Assembly: GCA_012032975.1 (NCBI GenBank)
Contig: JAAUPU010000140.1
Coordinates: 1 to 7,077, forward strand
DNA length: 7,077 nt
Reading direction: 5' to 3'
Source of the DNA: Caldilineaceae bacterium
GTDB lineage: Bacteria > Chloroflexota > Anaerolineae > Caldilineales > Caldilineaceae
Below, piece by piece: positions 1-4,460 of the stretch. The notes beneath the pieces are model-generated. The model saw only the letters and a program-made list of their open reading frames with translations. It made no database searches and was not told where the DNA came from. The first letter of the stretch is position 1. The number at the start of each line of letters is the position of its first letter. The position numbers and the translations under genes were made by a program.

Positions 1-106
1 CGAGGATGGCGGGAACACCTTCAATGCGGCGCAACTTGCCGAGCGCCATCACGGCCTCGAAACGGGCGATCGCGGAGTCGTCACCGGCCAGTCGAACCAA
101 ACCTTC
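1..106 (-). CDS. HEAT-repeat continuation of the reductase gene in the +1 frame, runs off the left edge
   Basis: Skipping one T in the TTTT run (110-107) opens a frame with no stop for 35 codons to the window edge. It reads EGLVRLAGDDSAIARFEAVM and then ALGKLRRIEGVPAIL. This is a HEAT/PBS-lyase-type helical repeat and continues the preceding one (LLELLTDESDRVRGQAAKML) with matching spacing of the D-S-x-x-x-R and A-x-x-x-LG positions. The frame change is therefore inside a real coding sequence and not the natural end of the gene. HEAT repeats usually mediate protein-protein contacts or act as scaffolds. Whether the cell makes the joined product is unknown: the shift may be programmed, a mutation, or a base-calling error. 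Confidence 0.6.
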
Positions 107-118
107 AAAACGCTTCCT
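104..118 (-). other. Frameshift site resembling the RF2 (prfB) +1 programmed shift
   Basis: Read on the minus strand the site is AGGAA-GCG-TTT-TGA-A. A Shine-Dalgarno-like AGGAA (118-114) is followed by three bases, a slippery TTT (110-108) and an in-frame TGA stop. A Phe-tRNA moving from UUU to the overlapping UUU one base on would put GAA in the next codon and continue the HEAT frame. The prfB site has the same order: an SD-like element, 3 nt, CUU, UGA. The resemblance is seen directly. Function is inference, and an extra T in a homopolymer is the simpler explanation given the other indels nearby. Confidence 0.35.
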
Positions 119-1028
119 GTGCGGCCGCCTCGCCAAGCATTTTTGCCGCCTGGCCGCGCACCCGGTCGCTCTCGTCGGTGAGCAGTTCGAGCAACGTTCG
201 CAAGGCGGATTCGCGCGCTTTGAAGACCCTGACCTGCCCGGCGAATTCGCGCAGGATCTTGGCCTGATGGGGCACGGTGCCCAAGCCACCGCCCACATAG
301 AAGGTGAAGCCGCGCCGTTTTTCTCCGTCCACCTCGCGAACGCGCGCCAGCAACCCCATATCGTGGAGCTTGACCAGGCCACACGCTTCGTCTTCACAGC
401 CGGAGAACGCGATCTTGACCTTGCGACCAAAATCTTGGGCGTCGTCATGGCCGAGCAGAAATTCGGCCAGCGCCTTGGAATGTGGCGTCACATCAAAGGC
501 CTGGGTATTGCAGACACCGGCCAACGGGCAGGCAGTCACGTTGCGGATGGAGTTTCCGCACGCTTCGCGCGTGGTCACACCCACCGCGGCCAGGCGGCGC
601 ATCAGATCGGGCGTGTCGTCGATATGGACATAGTCGAAGTCGTGGAAATCTTGTCGCGTGGTGACATGAAGGATGCCGTCGGCATATTCTTCGGCCAGCT
701 CGGCCAGGACATCCAACTGGTCTGGCGTCATCCCGCCATAGGGGATCTTGATGCGCATCATTCCCGGTGCGTCCCAGTGGGTTTCTGGCCCTTTGGAAAG
801 GTCGCCAGACGGGAAACTTAGGGCCTGAGTTTTGATGCCATCGTGACGCTGGCCATTGTCATACCGTTGACCATAGGCGCCGCGGCGCAGCCTTGTCTCT
901 GCAAAGACCTTCTCGTCGAGCTTGCCCTGGCGCTTCAGCTCCATCTGGCCCTCGAACAGGTCGATCTCGCGGGAGAGCTCCGGCGGCATCTGATCCTGAA
1001 GTTCTTCCTTCCACGATGTGGCTCTCAT
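105..1028 (-). CDS. Nitrite/sulfite reductase, N-terminal siroheme-binding half (frame broken at its 3' end)
   Basis: The product resembles the first half of ferredoxin-type nitrite/sulfite reductases, which reduce nitrite or sulfite by six electrons in the cytoplasm. Residues about 85-145 form the ferredoxin-like half-domain and about 150-258 the siroheme/Fe-S domain. The anion-binding basic residues of the family appear as R92 (MRIKIP), R125 (TTRQD) and K203/K205 (RKVKIAFSG). Cysteine pairs are C167-x5-C173 and C211-x4-C216. YVGGGLG at about 244-250 and PHQAK at 253-257 are typical family motifs. Full-length relatives continue into a second half with the classical C-x5-C and C-x3-C cluster ligands. 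Here that is missing: from about residue 273 the sequence becomes HEAT-like, and the frame stops at residue 307 (TGA, 107-105). The start at 1028 is supported by AAAGGAG (1042-1036), 7 nt upstream. The promoter and a structured, terminated leader lie upstream. Nitrite versus sulfite specificity cannot be told from the sequence. Confidence 0.85.
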   Translation of the reverse strand: MRATSWKEELQDQMPPELSREIDLFEGQMELKRQGKLDEKVFAETRLRRGAYGQRYDNGQRHDGIKTQALSFPSGDLSKGPETHWDAPGMMRIKIPYGGMTPDQLDVLAELAEEYADGILHVTTRQDFHDFDYVHIDDTPDLMRRLAAVGVTTREACGNSIRNVTACPLAGVCNTQAFDVTPHSKALAEFLLGHDDAQDFGRKVKIAFSGCEDEACGLVKLHDMGLLARVREVDGEKRRGFTFYVGGGLGTVPHQAKILREFAGQVRVFKARESALRTLLELLTDESDRVRGQAAKMLGEAAAQEAF

Positions 1029-1110
1029 CTAGGTTCTCCTTTGTCCTTCTCTCGCAGACGCTGTTGTTCTGCAGAAAACGGCCATTCTCTTGCAAAGCGA
1101 TGGGGAGGGT

Positions 1111-1153
1111 AAAATAAAAACTGCTCATCGCACTTTTGAAGACGACGAGCAGT
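1111..1153 (-). terminator. Intrinsic (Rho-independent) terminator in the reductase leader
   Basis: On the minus strand CTGCTCGTCG (1152-1143) pairs with CGATGAGCAG (1130-1121) as a 10-bp stem with one G·U pair around a 12-nt loop. It is followed at once by TTTTTATTTT (1120-1111). The U-tract exists only in this orientation, and the wobble would be an A·C mismatch on the plus strand, so it terminates minus-strand transcripts. It sits about 80 nt upstream of the reductase start codon, which suggests attenuation of that gene or the 3' end of a separate small RNA. Confidence 0.75.
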
Positions 1154-1169
1154 CTGATTCCTGTTTCTG

Positions 1170-1289
1170 ACCTGTTTGCGGACAATTACTTGTCCTGCGC
1201 ACCTCTGACCTGATTTCTGGCGACTAGGTCCGAGGCAGCACACAAGGCCAGGCTGAGGGATCGGCTCCTCGCCCTGGACACAAACAGGT
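1170..1289 (-). ncRNA. Candidate structured leader RNA (riboswitch-like, class unknown) or terminated sRNA
   Basis: On the minus strand ACCTGTTTG (1289-1281) pairs perfectly with CAAACAGGT (1178-1170), plus one U·G (1280/1179), closing a domain with three hairpins. Hairpin A has CCAGGGCGAGG (1277-1267) against CCTCAGCCTGG (1258-1248). Hairpin B has GCCTC-g-GACCT (1236-1226) against AGGTC-a-GAGGT (1211-1201). Hairpin C has GGACAA (1195-1190) and TTGTCC (1185-1180) around GTAA, a GNRA tetraloop. The G·U pairs in the closing stem and hairpins A and B would be A·C mismatches on the other strand, so the RNA is read from the minus strand. A promoter lies upstream and an intrinsic terminator downstream. 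I see no SAM, cobalamin, c-di-GMP or T-box core sequences. It may control the reductase or act in trans. Confidence 0.5.
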
Positions 1290-1327
1290 ACAACAACACA
1301 AGCAGAGTTCTGTATTCATGGGCTGGC

Positions 1328-1356
1328 AGTTTAGGCGCAAAGCGTCCATCTGTCAA
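1328..1356 (-). promoter_or_regulatory. Predicted sigma70-type promoter for the leader RNA and reductase
   Basis: The minus strand has TTGACA (1356-1351), a perfect -35 consensus, 17 nt, then TAAACT (1333-1328), which matches 4 of 6 positions of TATAAT. Transcription would start near 1321, about 30 nt before the closing stem of the structured RNA. No better promoter is visible between the terminator and the reductase start codon, so the gene probably depends on read-through. Confidence 0.5.
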
Positions 1357-1469
1357 ATCAACAAATCGCTTTTGAGCATATCGAATCCAGCAGGATGGCG
1401 TCGTAGAAATCTGTAGACAGAGCGACCGAAACGCATGTAGGCGTAAGAAAAGAGCCTGGCCCATCATCA

Positions 1470-1492
1470 GAGGAAGATACGAGGAAGATAGG
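1470..1492 (+). promoter_or_regulatory. Tandem Shine-Dalgarno block before the HAD gene
   Basis: The 10-mer GAGGAAGATA occurs twice (1470-1479 and 1481-1490), separated by a single C. The downstream copy places GAGGAA about 6 nt before the ATG at 1493 and fixes that start. The upstream copy is too far away for normal initiation and may be a local duplication or a standby site. I could not identify a convincing promoter for this operon in 1160-1470. Confidence 0.45.
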
Positions 1493-2029
1493 ATGTCAGA
1501 AGAGCGTCACGTCTTGGCGATCTGCTTCGATTGCGGCGATACCCTGGTTGACGAGGGGACTGAGGTCAAGAATGGCGCTGGCGCCACACTGCGCGCCGAA
1601 CTGATCCCTGGCGCAGCATCCACGGTGCGAGAACTGCACCGACGTGGCTATCCATTGGCTTTGGTGGCGGATGGACCACGAGCCACCTTTGAAAACGTCC
1701 TCCATCAACATGATCTCTGGCACGAGTTCACGGTCTTTGCCATTTCAGGTGACCTGGGTGTAGAGAAGCCCGCGCCGCAGATCTTTTACCATGCGCTGAA
1801 TCAGCTACAGATTGCACCAGAGCGATATAACTGCGTCGTGATGATTGGCAACAACCTGGCTCGCGATATTCGCGGCGCCAATCAGCTTGGTTTGATCAGC
1901 GTCTGGCTGGACTGGGCGCCTCGGCGTTCCAAAGTGCCAGCCGACGCACTTGAAACGCCTGACCACACTGTGCGCCATCCCCATGAAATCCTTGACCTGA
2001 TCGAAAGCATAGAGAGGCAACACCTGTGA
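1493..2029 (+). CDS. HAD-superfamily hydrolase-like protein, with altered catalytic motifs
   Basis: The 178-residue product has a HAD core with no room for a large cap. Motif I is FDCGDTL: D13 is the expected nucleophile, but the +2 acid/base Asp is Gly15. At motif II the usual Ser/Thr is Ala59 (LVADGP). Motif III is K92 in VEKPAPQIF. Motif IV is IGNNLARD, with Asn120 where GD is usual and D125 kept. HAD proteins normally hydrolyse phosphate esters, but these changes make ordinary phosphatase activity doubtful. A phosphatase with unusual chemistry or a non-catalytic partner is possible. I believe similar proteins occur beside GDPD and class-III aminotransferase genes, but that is memory and not a search. 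Its stop overlaps the next gene's GTG start by 4 nt (GTGA), so translation is probably coupled. It is not a phosphonatase (PhnX): it lacks the cap domain with the Schiff-base lysine. Confidence 0.85.
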   Translation: MSEERHVLAICFDCGDTLVDEGTEVKNGAGATLRAELIPGAASTVRELHRRGYPLALVADGPRATFENVLHQHDLWHEFTVFAISGDLGVEKPAPQIFYHALNQLQIAPERYNCVVMIGNNLARDIRGANQLGLISVWLDWAPRRSKVPADALETPDHTVRHPHEILDLIESIERQHL

Positions 2030-2785
2030 ACCCAGTCCACCGCACCGAACCACGCCAGATCGAGATCGTCTGTCACAAAGGCGCCAACGAATACGCACCC
2101 GAAAACACCTACGCCGCGGCCCAACTCTGCATCGACTGGGGCATGGACTTTGTGGAAATCGATGTCAATCGCAGTCACGATGGCATGCACTACATTCTGC
2201 ATGGCCCAGAGCTGGACGCAACGACCAACGGCAGGGGCCGCATCGACGCGATGCTGGCGGCGGAGATCGACCAGTTGGATGCCGGCAGTTGGTTCGACCC
2301 CCGTTTGCCGGCGAGCGCGTGCCGCGTTTGGAGCCATTTCTGCGTTGGATTCAGGGCAAAGCCAAAGTGTTCCTGGATGTGAAATCTGCCGACATTTCCG
2401 CACTGATCGAACTGGTCTACACGCTCGGGCTGGAGGATGACTGCTTTTTCTGGTTTGGCAATGCCGACGACGCTCGCCGTTTTCGAGAGTTGGACAACAA
2501 GTTGGCGCTGAAGGTCAACGTACACAGCGTTGAAGATGTGCTGGCCGCGGCCAAGGAACTGGCCGCCAACATCGTCGAGGTGAGCCTGCATGACATGAGC
2601 CAAGAGATCGTCGACGCATGTCGGAGATGGGGCATCAAGATCATGGTCTATCATCAAAGAAAGAGGCGGACGCATTTCGCGAGATTCTGGAATGGGGTGT
2701 GGAGATGGTCAATCTGAACCACGGCGATCTCTTCGCCGCGGTTGAGGCCGACTGGACGCAGGAGAGTCGTAACCATGACAACTGA
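2026..2785 (+). pseudogene. Glycerophosphodiester phosphodiesterase (GDPD), interrupted by two frameshifts
   Basis: Three frames join into one GDPD of about 253 residues, which would hydrolyse a glycerophosphodiester to glycerol-3-phosphate and an alcohol. Frame one (2026 to about 2303) carries HKGANEYAPENT with H17, the metal-binding E44/D46 (VEIDV), H59, and TTNGRG. The second frame starts about 2301-2304 (FAGERVPRLEPFLRW) and includes FLDVK (D118/K120, where many GDPDs have ExK). The third frame, from about 2660, gives KEADAFREILEWGVEMVNLN and ends at TGA 2783-2785. Each break fits loss of one base, near CCCCC/TTT (2298-2306) and AAA (2656-2662). The total length plus 2 is a multiple of three. 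The start is GTG at 2026, with GAGAGG upstream and a 4-nt overlap with the HAD gene. The end overlaps the PLP gene by 11 nt. The conserved residues and intact overlaps suggest very recent decay or sequencing error. Confidence 0.8.
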
Positions 2786-4169
2786 AAGCGACCTCTCTCA
2801 CCTGAAGTCGGAGAGCGACATCAACCTTTCCTCGCGGCGAGACGCCTGGATCGCGAACGATCTGAATGACGAGACTCGCGCCCTGCTCGACGCAGACGCA
2901 CGATACTTTCTGCACCAATCGCTTTCCACCCCCTGTCTCAACGTGATGGAACGCTGCGAAGGCGCCTATATCGAAGATCTCCAGGGCCGACGTTATCTGG
3001 ATTTCCACGGCAACTATGTACACCAGGTCGGCTTTGGCAACCCCGAAGTCATCAAGGCCATCAAAGCCCAACTGGGCGAGCTTTCCTTCTGCACCCGCCG
3101 CTATACCAACCGCGTGGCCGTCGAACTGGCCAAGAAGCTGACCGAGTTGGCGCCGGGCGACTTGAACCGGGTGCTCTTTTGCCCCAGCGGGACCGGCGCG
3201 ATCGGCATGGCGCTCAAGCTGGCCCGGGCGGCCACCGGTCGCCACAAGACGATCTCCATGTGGGACTCCTTTCACGGCGCCTCGCTGGACGCCATCTCCA
3301 TCGGCGGCGAGCAGATCTTCCGCCGCGATATCGGCCCTCTGCTGCCGGGGACCGAACACGCGCCACCGACGGACCCGTATCGCTGCCTCTGGGATTGCCA
3401 CGAGCGGGGCGGCTGTGATCTCAAGTGCGCCAACTACATCGACTACCTGCTGGAAAAAGAGGGCGACGTGGCTGCGGTCATCGCCGAACCGGTGCGCAGT
3501 ATTCCGGTGATCCCGCGGGCCGAGTATTGGCAGGCGGTGCGCGCTGCCTGCGACCGTCACGGCGCGCTGCTGATCTTCGATGAGATCCCCCACGCACTGG
3601 GTCGAACCGGGCGCATGTTTACCTGCGAAAACTTCGGCGTTACACCCGACATTTTGGTGATCGGCAAGGGCTTGGGTGGCGGCATCTTTCCGTGGGCAGC
3701 CATCATTGCCCGCGAGGGGCTGAACATCGCCGGTCAGCAGGCATTGGGCCACTACACCCACGAGAAGAATCCGGTGGCGTGCGCGGCTGCCCTGGCCACC
3801 ATTCGCTACATCGAAGAAAACAGACTGGCCGAACATGCTGCCACACTGGGCGACTACGCGCTGAAGCGGATGCGGGCCATGATGGAGCACCATCCGCTGA
3901 TCGGCGATGTGCGCGGACTGGGCCTGCTCTTGGGCATGGAACTGGTGCGAGATCGGTCGAGCAAAGCCCGGGCGATGGATGAAGCCGAAGCGGTCATGTA
4001 TGCCGCGCTGCGGCGCGGGTTGAGCTTCAAGGTGACGATGGGCAACGTCATCGGGCTGACGCCCGCGCTGGTGATTACACAGGAGGAATTGGCCCATGGG
4101 TTGGATATTCTTGACGCTGCTCTGAGGGAGGTCGCAGCCAGCTCGCCCGGTCCGAAAAATTCGTTTTGA
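2775..4169 (+). CDS. Class-III PLP-dependent aminotransferase-fold enzyme, PbfA/phospholyase-like
   Basis: The 464-residue cytoplasmic enzyme has the complete fold type I, class-III set: SGTGA (138-142) for PLP phosphate binding, FHG (166-168), FDEIPHALGRTG with D269, Schiff-base K298 in IGKGLGGG, and THEKNP (328-333). Its N-terminal stretch (DINLSSRRDAW, FLHQSLSTPCLN) and DEIP in place of the usual DEVQ recall the group that includes the (R)-1-hydroxy-2-aminoethylphosphonate ammonia-lyase PbfA. I hold that subfamily call at about 0.5, and ordinary amine transaminase activity remains possible. Four cysteines, C204-x3-C-x5-C-x3-C218, form a possible metal knuckle. The ATG at 2775 has AGGAGAG upstream at 8-nt spacing. 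An in-frame upstream extension to 2742 lacks homology and an RBS. The gene overlaps the GDPD end by 11 nt, and its TGA lies inside the next promoter's -35 box. Confidence 0.88.
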   Translation: MTTESDLSHLKSESDINLSSRRDAWIANDLNDETRALLDADARYFLHQSLSTPCLNVMERCEGAYIEDLQGRRYLDFHGNYVHQVGFGNPEVIKAIKAQLGELSFCTRRYTNRVAVELAKKLTELAPGDLNRVLFCPSGTGAIGMALKLARAATGRHKTISMWDSFHGASLDAISIGGEQIFRRDIGPLLPGTEHAPPTDPYRCLWDCHERGGCDLKCANYIDYLLEKEGDVAAVIAEPVRSIPVIPRAEYWQAVRAACDRHGALLIFDEIPHALGRTGRMFTCENFGVTPDILVIGKGLGGGIFPWAAIIAREGLNIAGQQALGHYTHEKNPVACAAALATIRYIEENRLAEHAATLGDYALKRMRAMMEHHPLIGDVRGLGLLLGMELVRDRSSKARAMDEAEAVMYAALRRGLSFKVTMGNVIGLTPALVITQEELAHGLDILDAALREVAASSPGPKNSF

Positions 4170-4194
4170 CACCCGCAACCCCCCATGCTATCAT
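4166..4194 (+). promoter_or_regulatory. Strong sigma70-type promoter for the ABC transporter operon
   Basis: TTGACA (4166-4171) is a perfect -35 box and TATCAT (4189-4194) matches 5 of 6 positions of the -10 box, with the optimal 17-nt spacer. Transcription should start near 4201. The -35 box contains the stop codon of the upstream PLP gene (4167-4169), and no terminator separates the two units, so read-through from the upstream operon is also expected. Confidence 0.65.
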
Positions 4195-4204
4195 CAGCCT
4201 GAGA

Positions 4205-4221
4205 TCGTGAACACCTCACGA
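4205..4221 (+). promoter_or_regulatory. Operator-like inverted repeat at the transcription start
   Basis: TCGTGA-acacc-TCACGA is a perfect 6-bp inverted repeat lying at about +4 to +20 from the predicted start. A dimeric repressor bound here would block the 4166-4194 promoter. It could instead be a small hairpin at the 5' end of the mRNA. The cognate regulator is not in the window. Confidence 0.35.
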
Positions 4222-4328
4222 GGCAGAATTCATAGCCCTCTTGTCTGCCCAATTCGCGGTCGCCTTCATACTCGGTCAGCAACCGTGTCAGCGTTCTGCC
4301 GCATCCGACCGTTCGCCTCAACATCTAT

Positions 4329-4358
4329 ATCTATGATCGCAGCATCTATGATCGCAAC
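4329..4358 (+). repeat. Tandem 15-bp direct repeat, two copies
   Basis: ATCTATGATCGCAGC (4329-4343) is followed directly by ATCTATGATCGCAAC (4344-4358), with 14 of 15 positions identical. A further CATCTAT lies at 4322. Adjacent identical boxes in a leader could be binding sites for a regulator, or a simple slippage duplication. Confidence 0.6.
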
Positions 4359-4460
4359 GTTAAATCGTCGCACAAGCGCGCTTAACAAACTCCATCTATC
4401 GTAGATTCCCAGTGGAGCATCCCTGCTTCTGTAGATCTAAACCAGACAAAGGAGAACAAG

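Larger units (their letters stand above)
4195..4460 (+). other. Long untranslated leader of the ABC transporter operon
   Basis: About 260 nt separate the predicted transcription start from the binding-protein ATG, with no credible gene inside. The region holds the inverted repeat at 4205-4221, a 15-bp-period tandem repeat (4329-4358), and a small hairpin ATCTA-tcg-TAGAT (4394-4406). CATCTAT occurs at 4322, 4343 and 4393. No intrinsic terminator and no recognised riboswitch core is visible. It ends in AAAGGAG (4448-4454), 6 nt before the ATG. Confidence 0.5.

Noticed and set aside
6..821. Long open frame (271 codons) on the plus strand
   Set aside because: It is antisense to the clearly recognisable reductase and HEAT coding sequence. 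Its protein shows no domain and reflects codon bias of the opposite strand.
1067..1076. 10-bp palindrome TTCTGCAGAA upstream of the reductase
   Set aside because: It is short and contains a common restriction-site core. It lies downstream of the terminator with no promoter to regulate, so there is no support for a function.
1221..1250. Partial resemblance of the plus strand (AGGTCCGAGGCAGCA) to the SRP RNA helix 8 region
   Set aside because: The GGAA tetraloop and the symmetric internal loop are missing, and the wobble pairs show the RNA is read from the other strand.
1170..1289. SAM-I riboswitch, suggested by a four-way junction before a sulfur-related gene and an AGGTGC match
   Set aside because: The conserved GGAGGGA, GGCCC and GCAACC core elements and the kink-turn are absent. 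Only the general topology is similar.
1372..1460. Plus-strand promoter for the HAD operon (for example TTGAGC or TAGACA as -35)
   Set aside because: No candidate has a -10 box better than 3 of 6 at acceptable spacing, so I left it uncalled.
1186..1467. 93-codon minus-strand open frame in the intergenic region
   Set aside because: It has no Shine-Dalgarno sequence and no recognisable motif, and it overlaps the promoter and the structured RNA, which explain the region better. A decayed gene cannot be excluded.
2709..4178. 489-codon open frame on the minus strand
   Set aside because: It lies opposite the PLP enzyme, which has every catalytic motif. The antisense protein has no recognisable fold and no ribosome binding site.
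4207..4404. 65-codon plus-strand open frame in the transporter leader
   Set aside because: It lacks a ribosome binding site, its composition is dominated by the ATCTAT repeats, and it starts inside the operator-like palindrome.
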